A DNA stretch of 64,000 nt from Diphasiastrum complanatum (taxonomy: Eukaryota > Streptophyta > Lycopodiopsida > Lycopodiales > Lycopodiaceae). Made by a program: the position numbers and the translations under genes. The stretch spans positions 83,548,976-83,612,975 of the forward strand of contig CM055092.1 of the NCBI GenBank assembly GCA_029204225.1, given 5' to 3'. Positions 22,243-33,180 of the stretch are shown in pieces. Below the pieces are notes generated by a model. That model saw nothing but the letters and a program-made list of their open reading frames with translations, was not told the origin of the DNA and searched no databases. Positions within the stretch are counted from its first letter, which is position 1. Every line of letters starts with the position of its first letter.

Positions 22243-23315
22243 CAACGAACCTGTTCCCTTGTTTATCCAAGGCGATATCATGACTGTAGGAACTCGGACT
22301 CCCAGCCTATCAAACTTGAAATAAAAGGGGTCCCCTCCGATGTGACCATCTGGATTGGGCACATTAGGAGTAGGCACATGATCAAAAAATCCACCAAGCT
22401 CATTGTAGGTGATAAAAAAAGCATCTCTTTCCATTGGGGACTTGCTCTTAAGATTTCATAGATCTCTTTCACGAGCTTCTGTCCTTCAGAGACATCCTGA
22501 GATAGGTGGGTTGATCAGGGCAAAGCTTCCAAGTCGAAATACCTTTGCTCAAAGGAAGCAAGATTAGGTAAGAAACCAAGCTTGGCATGGAACTTAAATG
22601 AAAGTGAATACTGATGAAATTTTAAAACATACTTTGACTTTCATAAATTTGGAAAAACAGTGTTGCTGGTATGTTATGATAACAGATATCAAAAGTTAAT
22701 CCTGCTTCGTGAACAGAGTCAAATATTGTTTTTCTGTGGGAAGCCATGGATCGATTCAGGCTTCACATTACCCATTGCTCCATGAGATGTGGCCGAATGG
22801 ATGTACGACCTATTTGGCTGAGTAGATGCCGGCACAGATGCAATACATTTATCAAAAACAGTAACTCTATGACAGGAGCTGTATATATAGGAACTACTTC
22901 TGGCCTGAACCAAGTCATCATTGTCTTAGAAAATCCTTCCGCCATACTCTCTGCCTACTGTGCAAAACCGTTCATAGTATCATTACTTCCAAAAATCTGT
23001 TCTCTTATGGCTTGGAAAGAATGACCCGGATCTGCATCTACAAATTCAGAATCGTCAGAAATGAGAACTCCTGGAGAACTTGGATCATCAGTCAAAAATG
23101 GATTAGATTCTTTGCCAGTGAGGCCATCTATTTCCTGGTTGAGTCGCTTCAACCAACCACGAATGTGATCAAACGATCTGTTCTCCATCACAAGAACAAC
23201 TATAGTCTTTGATCGGACCCTTGATCGAGCAATTTTTGCGGCCTAGGGTTCCGCTGGGGATATGAATAGCTGCAGAAGAAACAAAAGGATAATCTGAGCG
23301 CGCCGTCTTGGCCAT
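22243..23315 (-). pseudogene. Non-specific phospholipase C (plant NPC family), decayed and 3'-truncated
   Basis: NPC enzymes cleave phospholipid headgroups to give diacylglycerol. The minus strand reads from ATG at 23,313-23,315 (MAKTARSDYPFVSS) into the family hallmark [104 protein letters not shown] and [20 protein letters not shown] follow. Breaks are an extra base near 23,208, a TAG at about 22,954 replacing a Gln-type codon, frame changes near 22,880, 22,745 and 22,430, and TGA near 22,510. The family TYDEHGG motif reads TYNELGG, so an active-site His is lost. About the last third of the roughly 500-residue family length is missing. The fragments are otherwise well conserved, so decay may be recent. 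Confidence 0.9.
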
Positions 23316-23649
23316 TTTGTAGCCTGCCTCCCAATGCTCTTGTCCATGCTCAAAAAATCCCTTTCTGCTGAAATATGTATCTATGTTTGTTCTCGAATCT
23401 GTAAATGCAACATGAAACAGTGGATATTATTTATTTCAACTCGTAACACAACATTGAGACGAACATTTTCTCTTAGAGCATGGCAATAGTGCCTTATTAC
23501 TGAGATTTGTTTGACAAAAATCATCTCAAAATTGCGTAAGAACCGGTAGCTTTACAAGCAAGAGCACACATATCTTCCTTCAAAAAATAAATGAGAGAGA
23601 CCCTGTCAGATTACAGAAAATCCAAAATGAGCAACTATCCCTGGACTAT
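23316..23649. other. Upstream region of the NPC relic
   Basis: This would be the 5' untranslated or promoter region of the relic on the minus strand. No TATA box or other element stands out clearly. Confidence 0.4.
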
Positions 23650-24441
23650 CAAGAATCGAGAATGAGAAAGGGATAATTGATCCAAAAAAAAGAACACTAT
23701 AAACAATGCAACTGGAACAAAGTCTACCAGCAACGGAAACCCAAAAAACAAAAACTTCACAAAATATGCGTCTGAAGGCAATTGTTCAAACGCAATAGTG
23801 AAGCATAACCGAAGCGTAACAATTTCGCAGATTCAATGAACGCAACTCGAATAGAAAACGGCTTCAATTTATTGCAGGAGAACTGCGACAAAGTACATGA
23901 TTAAACCTTGCTTTGCAAACAGCTAGCTCCACCCTCGATCAAGAATCGAGAATGAGAAAGGGATAATTGATTCAAGGAAGGAACTTTATCAACAAAGGTC
24001 TACCAGCAAGGGAAACCGAAAGAACAAAAATTTCACAAAATATGCGTCTGAAGGTAATTTTCAAATGCAATCGTGCAGAACAACCAGAGTGAAGCAACTT
24101 CGCAGATTCAATGAACACAACTCGATCACAAAACGGCTTCAATGTTGTAGGAAAACTGCGACAGCGTAAATGATTAAACCTTGCTTTGCAAGCAGCCTCG
24201 ATCAAGAATCGAGAATGAAAAACGGATAATTGATCCAAAGAAAGAAACACTATAAACAATGCAACTGAAAGAACAAGAGTTTACCAGCAAGGGAAACCGA
24301 AAGAACAAAAATCTCACAAAATATGCGTCCGAAGGCAATTGTTCAAACGCAATAGTGAATCGTAACCAAACTGAAGCAACTTCGCAGATTCATTGAACAA
24401 GACTTTTACAAAACGGCATCAATAGTTGTAGGAAAACTGCC
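23650..24441. repeat. Three tandem 260-290 bp repeats
   Basis: Units begin with CAAGAATCGAGAATGA at 23,650, 23,940 and 24,203, giving periods of 290 and 263 bp. Shared internal landmarks are ACCAGCAASGGAAACC, CACAAAATATGCGTC, CGAAGGCAATTGTTCAAACG-like text, CTTCGCAGATTCA and AAACGGCWTCAA. The copies are about 85-90% alike by eye. The array lies just upstream of the NPC relic (minus strand). Confidence 0.88.
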
Positions 24442-26289
24442 TTCGATGAACAAACCGTCCGAAACTGAAACCTTAAAAAGGACAGCAACCGCATATACTC
24501 CGCCGATACGATCCTCCTTCAGCAGCGTATTGACCGAGACGCAGGAAAAGTTTATGCAGGCAAAAAGACATACAACTTTCAGGCTAACTTCCAAGAAGCC
24601 ATAGCCAGATGACGTTATAGATTCTTATAAAGGGATCATGTAAGAGGCTGCCTTGGGCCTCCATAAGGACTAATGGAGCCACATGTTAGAGTCACCCACC
24701 CAAGCACCGCAAGGTGCCAAACATTCCTTGGGCTATGTGGCACAACATTCAATTGTGTCCGCAGGTCCTAATGTTAAGTTCATATCTTCAGGCCATCTCG
24801 GCTCCCAACGTAGATGTAGCATATAAACAGACCCCATTGCTTAATCTCAGCACCCTGTGCACTCCCTGCACCATGTCACAGAGTGCATGCATGGTGCCTG
24901 CCAGGGAGTGCACAAGGTCCTGAAAATAAGTGCAAGCATAAATAGACGAGAACATGGTTAACTCCTCATAAATGGCGATCTACCACGTGCGTCGGAAGAT
25001 GCTTCCAAAATCCACACGTGTGATGAATTGCTATAGATAAAACATATCATCAATGGCCTCACACCCAACCAACAGAAAAGGAATGATGCACAAGCATGGA
25101 CACAAGTTCTAGAAACCCCATAGAAGTATGTATCTATATATCTATATGTAAATATATAGCTTTGGTGTTTATTCTTGTAATTTGTTAGACAGTCTTGGTT
25201 TGGCACATAGCAACGTTTTACTTGTTTGCTCGGTCACCTTATACATGTTAGACTTTCAATGGCGTCAAGTGTTATCCTATAAATTGATTTGCCCCTTCCA
25301 AGAAATTGTGTTGGAACATTTCATTCAATATTTTTCTTTCTATCACTTGTTCATCTCTGATCCAAATATATAACATTGAATCAAAATTCTTTTCCATTGA
25401 TACATTGGGATTACACCACCAACGTTCCAACTTAAGTTTCTTTGATTTACATTTGTAACCCCATGGTCTTTCCAACCACAAATGTAAATAATTGGCATAA
25501 TGACCTGCTATTTGTACTAATGAATTGATATTAAATCTTGACAATAATTGAAACCTTCTTAAAGTGGCAGATGCATCCGTATTCGTTGTCTATATACTAG
25601 GGTGATAGGAAAACTGCTTTGACTTGTTATTAATTTTTTATTTTTTTATTTTTGCAAAAAAAAAATTCTTTTTGTTTATAGTTTTGGATTTCGACAATAA
25701 TAATGCACATTTATGTCTCAACATAGATATTTCTTGGGGTTAGTCTTTATTTTTTCTTCATACATGGAAGATTGAGTTTTAATTTCCACTTCTAATGACT
25801 TATACGCTCTTTTTCCCTTATCACATTCTTTGATGAGACTATTAATTTCATTATCTTTACGTATTATATATTTTTCAATTATCTAATGTCACTCTTAATT
25901 CTTGAATATGATTTCTTTTTTTTTTTTCTATCACTTAACAAAAGTTCTATCTTCTTATCTTTCCTGATATCTTGAGGCTTTTCTTTATGAGGTATAGCAT
26001 TTTCTATTTCATTTGACTTCATTGGAGTATTATCACACCGCAAACAAATCAATTTCAAGATCCATTTCTTGATCTTGAATAGAAGCAAACCATATTCCCT
26101 TAGGTGAACGATACTCATTGTCATTTTTCCTGGAATCCATTAGATATGCTAGAAGATGGAGTACTGCTTCCCAATCCTGAATAAAATAAAATAAATAAAA
26201 TAAAATTACTATATCAGTTTGAATAAAATTCCGAACATAAATCGTTTTCAACAAGAAAGAAAATACATGTAATTCTCACTTAAACCTAT
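24442..26289. other. Spacer, no gene seen
   Basis: Besides the hairpin at 24,857 there is a CACACGTGTG at about 25,012 and poly-A/T runs near 25,630-25,670 and 25,915. ORFs here lack recognisable domains. Confidence 0.45.
24857..24913. repeat. 57-nt hairpin with GTGCACTCCCTG arms
   Basis: GTGCACTCCCTG at 24,857 pairs with CAGGGAGTGCAC ending at 24,913. Inside that, CACCATG pairs with CATGGTG, leaving a short bulge and a 14-base loop. It may be a structured RNA, a terminator-like stem or a small insertion. Function is unknown. Confidence 0.7.
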
Positions 26290-27385
26290 ATAGTGCAATA
26301 TCATCTTTGGTAGTATTTTTTTAATCATATACCATTAATTCTAATTGGTAATTTCTCTCCTTGTAGTGTTTCCAATCCTATCGTTCTGTTAGGGTAAACA
26401 TCCAAAACTTTAAATGGTCCTAACCATCTTATTCTCAACTTACCAGGATGTTTTTGATATTTACTATCGTATAATGATACATAATCATTTTCTTTGAAGA
26501 CTCTTTTTTTTATATGTCTATCATGCCACGCTTTTCTTCTATTTTAAAACAATTTCTTGAGTAAAAAGTGCTCTACTTCTTTGTTCATCTAATTGGTTAA
26601 GTCGATTAAGTCTCTCCTACAATGAATCTGAATCTCCCAATCTTTCTTATATGGCTACCCTCAAACTCGGAACTTGATATTCTAATGGCACTACTGCTTC
26701 TAATCCATATACTAGATTCAAAGGAGTATGTTGAGTAGTAACCTTATAAGTTGTTCTGTATGACCATCATGCAATATTCAACTTTTTATTTGAATCTGTA
26801 GGATGTTTTCTACAAACTTCTGTGAGTATCCTACATATAGTTTTATTTGTGGCTTCAGCTTGTTCATTTAGGAAGTGTTTTCTCCTGTCACTAATAAGTT
26901 ACGATAGGACATCCAAATCTACATATTATATTTTCATACGGAAATTGAGCAACTACTTTTTGTGTATTATTTTTAAAAGCTCTAGCCTCTACCCATTTTG
27001 TAGCATAATTTGTAGCAGCTAACATATAGCAAAATTGCCCATAAATTCATCTTTTCTTCCTCTTTCTTTGTTTCATCTGTGATCCTAGATAAATGATCGG
27101 CTGGCAAATGAACCCTTCCTGGTTTAAGAATAATCTTTAATATATATTCTTGTAGTGTCTAGCCAATCTCCTTGTCACATTGGGTTTATTAACTAAATAT
27201 AGTAACACATGATGATCCACATAAAATACACAAGGGTTAGCCAAATTTTCGAACTGCAAATATCATTGCTAATCCTTCCCTTTCTGTAGTACTATAATTC
27301 ATTTCAGCTTGTATTAGTTGTTTGCTGGCATAATAAAAATGGTGATCTATTATATTCTCGTTGACAAATCTTGCTTGTGAGTCGT
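26290..27385 (-). pseudogene. Ty3/gypsy RNase H and integrase relic
   Basis: Reading the minus strand from 27,385: HHFYYASKQLIQAEMNYSTTE is the gypsy RNase H strand. LPADHLSRI is its end. NEQAEATNKTICRIL, with [18 protein letters not shown], is the integrase core end. The integrase C-terminal domain is KENDYVSLYDSKYQKHPGKL and RIRWLGPFKVLDVYPN. Many stops and a deletion between RNase H and the core show an old relic. It is cut at 27,385 by the leader of copia F. Confidence 0.85.
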
Positions 27386-27791
27386 AGGTAGGGCGCCTAG
27401 ACCTATGGCAAATCGTGTGTACATGTCATTTATTGCTTGAATGATCACAAAAATCATCCAGAAGCTGTACAATCTCATTTATATGTGATTTAGACGAAAT
27501 TTATAGGTTCTAGGCAAATTGTTTCATACAATTAGATTGTATTTGAGTCAATTTGACATTTTTGGAATATTTCACACGTGTGAAATTCAGAGAACCATAA
27601 TTTTTCTCATACTTCATCTTTTTTGATGATTCAAATCTAGTTTTAGAGAGATTGTCAAGCTAGTGAGATCTATCTCACAGTTTTTTTTGCTTAGTCTTAC
27701 ATAGGATTTGGTTTTTTTACCCTTGATTGGTTCCTATAGTGAGAAAAAAGGCAATTCTTTCATCCATCTTTTTTTATTTCCATCATTCTTT

Positions 27792-28267
27792 ATGACTTCA
27801 ATGGGTGTCTTTCTATTAGAAGCAAGTGAAAGATTGTCAACCTCCAATTACTCAATTTGGAAGGTTAGAATGGAATCTGTCTTAATACTACAAGATGTGA
27901 TGGATATTGTACTTGGCATTGAAGAAGAACCACAAATTCCTCAAGAAATTCCAAAGTACAAAAAGAGAGCCAAGATGGCTCTGCATTATATTAAGATGAA
28001 TGTCTCAAATGACATCTTAAGAGAAATTGGTGCCTGTACTAATGCCAAAGATGCTTGGGATACTCTCAAGTCTATCTATGAGGCAAAAAATACTTCTAGA
28101 CTTCTAACACTAAGAAACCAAAATTTTCAAAGTGTACAGAGAAGTGATGAATGTGCTTCAACTTATGTAATGAGAGTTAAAGACCTCCATAGAGAATTGT
28201 CATGCATAGGAGACTCCATCAACCAAAATGAACTTGTTCAAGTCATACTTAATGGGTTAAAGGAGGA
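27792..28267 (+). pseudogene. Gag of copia F, 5' part
   Basis: ATG at 27,792 (MTSMGVFLLEASERL) opens a gag frame with SNYSIWKVRMESVLILQDVM, KMALHYIKMNVSNDILREIG, RVKDLHRELSCIGDSINQ and VQVILNGLKE. Unlike B and K it has a sense codon at the GIEEEP position. It is broken only by the G insertion after GLKE. The open frame upstream to 27,708 is leader. Confidence 0.9.
28263..28267. repeat. Target-site duplication of gypsy G (left)
   Basis: GAGGA stands immediately before the TGTTGG end. The same GAGGA follows the other end at 38,736-38,740. Confidence 0.92.
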
Positions 28268-28523
28268 TGTTGGAAGTATTTCTAGTGAATGCGGTGGCTA
28301 GATCTACTTACGGGTGTAATATAGGGATGTAGAGATTCATCCACTTTTTAACTTTCTATAATAAGCTTCAACAGTAATATGGACAGGAATGAGAGCACTA
28401 AGGCTTACCCAACTAGTGCTCGAAACGGAAATAAACTAATTAGTAACAACAATAAAAATCCTTGCTAAGGTTTACCCAACTAGCAAGGTGACTAGAGTAA
28501 TCCTAGATTAACACCCGAAGGGT
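28268..28523 (-). repeat. 3' LTR of gypsy G, remaining 256 bp
   Basis: This matches 37,937-38,192. The other 543 bp of the LTR, the PPT and the end of the extra ORF are deleted. The break point has the short shared sequence GGT. Confidence 0.92.
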
Positions 28524-30691
28524 GTTGGGAGCTGGTACCCCCAGAGCCCGATGGATTGGTTGGTGTTTGAGCTCCTTGCCCCAAGGGTTGGCTTTGAAAT
28601 ACGGAGCCTTGAGTTGCAGGAGGAGGCTGTTGAGATCTTGCGCCATCTCCACCATCAGGTCCATCAAAGTGGTGTCCTGAATCATGAAATTGGGCGTGTT
28701 GTGCATGAACCGACGATGTCGACTGGGCAGCAGCCTTTAAGCGTTCTTCCAGGGTGGCTATGTGCTAGTTTAGGGCCTCGATAGAAGCAATGTATGATTG
28801 TTGTAATTTTGCGTGTTGCTCCATCGTGGCTTTCAGCTTTTGGGCCAACGTTTGATAGGCCACCACTAGAATGGCAACTCCCTCAGGGGTAGCTGGTGGT
28901 GCGAAGTCATTGAAGTCCACCATTTCCAACTGTTCCTTCATAGCGGAACGTGCTGCTTGTGAAGCTGCTACAGCCTCATCCTTCTCGAATTTGAGGGTAT
29001 CAATGGTTTGCTGCATGTTGGATACCTTCATTTGGAGCTGGTTCTGTGGATTAGCATCTGCTGCTATTATTGATTGTGATTCGTGAGGTTCTGGATCTGC
29101 AGCTGTTGTTGTTTGGTTTCCTCCTCCAGCCTTGCTTTTTCTTTCTAAAGGCCTGCCATAGCACCATCGTCGAATTGCCGCATAGTGTATTGTCCCCCTA
29201 GGGTGCCGAATATATTGTATTGGAGCTCATTCACCAACCATACCGCTTTTTGGGCTGTAAGGGATAGCTGCTCCCAAGGACCAATGTCAGGGAGGTTGCG
29301 TGTGTAGTTAGGATACGACATGGGGTTAAATGGTAGAAAATCAGGAGCAGGGCTAGACGGAGTTGTAGGAAAGGCAGGGAGGGGTGATTGTGGATTGAGG
29401 GGTGGGGAGAGACTACATGGTGGAGATTGTGGGATTGGGTTAGTGGTGACAGTGGTTGATGGGAGTGCAGTTAGTAATTGTAAGGCAAAATCATCTACAT
29501 TGACTGTGGAGTCAAGTAGGGTGGAGATTTGTACAGTTGAGGGCTTTTGTGGAAGTGTGGAAGGGAAGCCCGTGTTGAGAGTTAGTGAGGGTGTGGAGGT
29601 GACAGTAAATGGTGGGGTTGGTGGTGGGATTGTGAGAGCAAGTGATGGAGAGGAGATTGCTTGTGTGGACGTAATCACGCCCATAGGATCAGAGCCAGAA
29701 GTGCTTGTCGTTCCGGAGTTGCCTGCTGCTGCTGCTGCTGCTTGTCAGCGTTGTTAGGCCTGGTGAAGTAAGGCCGCCTGCTGCTCTAGGACCTCCTTTA
29801 GGACCTGAGATGGTTTAAGACTCCTTCCGGATTCAGCATATTCTACCCCCATGTCGCTGGATAGAATGCCATGTGGGACATCTGCTTCGGTATTGATTGC
29901 CTTCCCTTTCTGCTTCTTAGTAGGTGGGGCTGGTGAGACCGGTTCTATTGTCGGTTGGGGGGTGGCTCACTTTTTTGTGCTTGGATAAACAACATCCAGC
30001 TCCTTGATGGCAGCAGCCGCCTTAGATCCCAATTGCTTGGTGACCAACATGTGGAGGAGATACCCACATTTGGTAGTTGATTTGCGGGCTTTCAGGACTC
30101 CGCACAACTTCTCCATTACCTTCTCAGTCACTTATAATTTTGAGTGGGGTCGTCCATGGTGAGGGTTAGAGAGAAGAGATCGCTCAGTGGGATGTGATCC
30201 ATCTTGGTGGTATGTATTGCAGCCATGGTGACGATGATCTCTGAGGCGACCCGTAGATGGGGATCCGTGATGAGTCGGATAGCGATCCCGTCGTTGGTTT
30301 GGGCAATGGTTTTGCCATCGTCTATCAGAAACTTGGTGAAGTACTTGGCATCATAACTGGTGCCCTTGCCATGGATTGTCTCTCCGAGATTAGGAAAGCC
30401 GACACTCTGAAAATCCCCTGGAGAGACATTGATAATAGAATAACTACCAGTCTTGGTTGTAAGCCAGAAGGTTTGGAACTCATCCGAATAGGTCGAGTAA
30501 GCTGCTCGGATGAGACTCTCGCTCTGCTGGTCCCAGAAAAGTGTTAGATCAAAACCAAGGTTGGCGAGGATACCCTTGGCCAGTGTGAGCTGCTCGGTGT
30601 AATTCTTAAGAGAGATCATGATAATATCCCCTGAATAAGGACGAGGGGGTTTACGGCGGTGCAAGCTCAGTGAGGAATTACGGGAAGCCAT
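28524..30691 (-). pseudogene. Additional ORF after integrase in gypsy G (unrecognised)
   Basis: Starting at MASRNSSLSLHRRKPPRPYS (ATG at 30,689-30,691), a protein of roughly 700 residues can be followed across a frameshift near 30,130 and stops near 29,970, 29,760 and 28,765. It has an N-terminal globular-looking part (FWDQQSESLIRAAYSTYSDE, FQSVGFPNLGETIHGKGTSY, VASEIIVTMAAIHTTKMDHI), a basic Ala/Lys patch, and a Ser/Thr/Pro-rich middle (29,684-29,145). A likely coiled coil (NMQQTIDTLKFEKDEAVAAS, LKATMEQHAKLQQSY) and a Gln/Pro/Gly-rich tail follow. I see no signal peptide, membrane segment or known enzyme motif. Some plant gypsy clades carry an extra ORF here (env-like in Athila, others in Tat), but I cannot assign this one. 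Confidence 0.7.
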
Positions 30692-30814
30692 GGCAGTAGT
30701 GATTTTAGATTGCTTTGAGAATTTTGAAAATTTTAAAAAAATTTGGCATGAACTCGAGAGCAACAATCTAAAATGAACTTGTGGAGAAAGAGTGGAGACC
30801 TATATATAGACTTT

Positions 30815-31130
30815 TGGGCAGGAATTCGCAATTGCACCCAGAATTTGTCCTCAGTGTCCACGATTTGGTAATGATGGTCGCAAATTTCGAGGCATCATTC
30901 TGAGGGCCCGCGAATTCCTGTAAGTGATTTGTGTTGGCCAAAAGAGGGAAAATGTCTGATAGTGCAAAAATGTATCTGATTAGAATTCGCGGAGGTAATA
31001 GAGAAATTGTGAGAATCAATTTAAGCTCTCGCGAATTGTCTGCGAATTTTGAACATGGATATCTGATGAAGAAAATTCCATTTTTTTATGTTTTTGACAT
31101 TTTTCTTTTGAGACAAAATTCGCGGAGGCC
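30815..31130 (-). repeat. Leader before the extra ORF with repeated AATTCGCGG motifs
   Basis: At least seven copies or near-copies of AATTCGCGG or its reverse complement lie within about 310 bp, near 30,822, 30,879, 30,909, 30,983, 31,029, 31,041 and 31,117. The same motif fills the gag leader of G (37,180-37,680) and of H. Confidence 0.8.
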
Positions 31131-31160
31131 AAAAATGGATCGTTCTCTGTAAAAAAGGGG

Positions 31161-32530
31161 TCAGACAAATTCTATCTGAGATGATGTGAAAACATTTTGT
31201 CTGAAACTAATGGCTTTTGTGGTTTTCTCAGAGAAGACTGATCCGATAGTATCTTGATGGGTGGAACAACAAATCATAGCAAAAAATGGTGTCAAAATGG
31301 CATACAAATAATAAAAAGAGAGAAAAAGCAGCGAATACATATCAAGATAAAAGCAGGGTTCGTTGTACTTTCTAAGTCGACTCCCATTGACCACAGTGTC
31401 GAGGAAATCACCTTGAAGGGTTTGGAGTTGAACATATCCAGAGACAAAGATTTTTTTTATGACGTAAGGTCCTTGGCCTGAAAATTTCAGTTTGCCTTTG
31501 AAGGCTTTGGCCTCGTATAGTAGGACCTTATCGCCCACCTGGAAATCTCTAAGTTTCAATGATCAATCATGCCATGCTTTTGTCGTCGTTTGTGGACTTG
31601 TTGAGCATGGATGCTGATCCGTCGTGTTTCACAGAGTTGCTCCAGATGGAATAACCTATTTGCTAGATTCTGTGGAATATTGAGCTCAAGGTTGTAGGGT
31701 ACTCGAAGGGAGGGAATATGGAATTCCACAGGCATAACGACTTCTTGATAGAGCTGGAAGGGGGTTAAGCCTGTAGCTCGTTTCGGGGTAGTGTGATAAG
31801 CCCAGAGAGTAGCATGGAGTTTGAGTTCCCAATCAGATCGGCTGGATTCGATGGTTTTGGTGAGAATGTCACATAGGATTTTATTGGTGGATTCTGCCTG
31901 GCCATTGCAGCGTGGATAGTATGGAGAACTTTTGCGATGTACCACAAAAAATTTGGAAAGAAGATCTACTATGACAAAGTTAAAAAAATGTGTTCCCCTA
32001 TCACTGATAAGCTCTAGAGGATATCCGAACTGAACTATGACCCGTTCATAAAGAAATTTGGCGGTGGAACGAGCGTCACCATTGTGAACAACTCTTGCTT
32101 CAGCCCATTTGGTGCAGTATTCCGTAGCTACTATGATGTAACGAGATTGTATCTATCAAGCAGCAGGACTAATAGGTCCAACATAATCAATTCCCGATTT
32201 CTAGAAAGCTTGATCAGTGGTTACAGGGCGTAAAGGCATGTAGTCTATTTTTTGAAAGCGTTTTGTGCATTGGTAGACATCACAAGCCTTAGTGTAATTG
32301 TGCATATCCTTGAAGAGTGTTGGCCACCAAAAACCGGCCAAGAGGATTTTCTTAGCAGTTGTTTCAGAAGAGAAATGGCCGGCACCAATACCTTCATGAG
32401 TGAGGGAAATTACAGAGGGGAATTTTCCTTCAGTAAGACATCGTCAGATAATTCCATCTAACCCTTGCTTGTAGAGTTGTCCTGCAATTAACGTATAAGG
32501 TTTAGTTTTGAGGACCAACGCTCGTTGTTC
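31161..32530 (-). pseudogene. Integrase of gypsy G
   Basis: Landmarks on the minus strand, in order, are HEGIGAGHFSSETTAKKILL, FWWPTLFKDMHNYTKAC, GIDYVGPISPA, KWAEARVVHNGD, LISDRGTHFFN, PYYPRCNGQAESTNKIL, LWAYHTTPKRATGLTPFQL and the C-terminal KLRDFQVGDKVLLYEAKAF. The zinc finger reads CDVYQC, so the second usual Cys spacing is disturbed. Stops at about 32,205 and 32,155 and a frame change at about 31,950 break it. The enzyme would integrate element cDNA. Confidence 0.88.
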
Positions 32531-32699
32531 GGGTTTAGAGAAGGAAGGATCCATCTGCCTTGAAGTTAAATATTTGGTAATTTCCTTAGCCCATATAGGT
32601 GTAGAGTCAACTTGGAAAAGGATTGTATCTGGTAAATCATCGTTGACGCCGTGATCAGGGGTAGGAAGGTTAGGGATTCGGGATAGATGATCTACTAAA

Positions 32700-33180
32700 A
32701 AATGCTAAACTCCCTTACGAACCACGATCCTAAACTCAAATTCTCTCAATAATAGGATCCATCTAGTAATATGACCTGTGGTGCAGGTCTTGTTGATGAG
32801 ATACAACATTGCTTGATGATCAGTGAAGAACGCAAAGATTTTTCCTAGAAGATAATGGCAAAACTTCTGAACCGCATATACCATTGCCAAAGCTTCGCAT
32901 TCGGTGGTGGTATAATTGACCTCAACAGGTATCAATTGTTGACTAAGAAAACAAATTGGGTAATCCTTTTTGAATTTTCCCGGTTGGGTGAGCACTGCTC
33001 CAATGGCATACTTGGATGCATCGGTATGCACATGGAATTCTTTAGAATAATCAGGAGCCCGAAGGATGGGTGCGTTGGTAAGGGCATCTTTGAGTTGATT
33101 GAAGGCGACACGTTGTTCATCCGTCCATTTGGAAACTACAACTACTTTGTAGATTAAGGGGCTTTGTTAGCGAAATCGAA
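32700..33180 (-). pseudogene. RNase H of gypsy G
   Basis: HTDASKYAIGAVLTQPGK, PICFLSQQLIPVEVNYTTTE and FAFFTDHQAMLYLINK are gypsy RNase H motifs including catalytic Asp and Glu positions. The frame ends at a TAG at about 32,705, followed by a remnant of the usual DHLSRIP end. Frame changes separate it from RT. Confidence 0.88.

Noticed and set aside
29320-29757. 145-codon Gly/Val-rich plus-strand ORF
   Set aside because: Opposite strand of the Ser/Thr/Pro-rich part of the G extra ORF. Its low-complexity composition keeps both strands open.
31254-31481. 75-codon plus-strand ORF across the G integrase end
   Set aside because: Shadow of the minus-strand integrase C-terminal region and the spacer after it.
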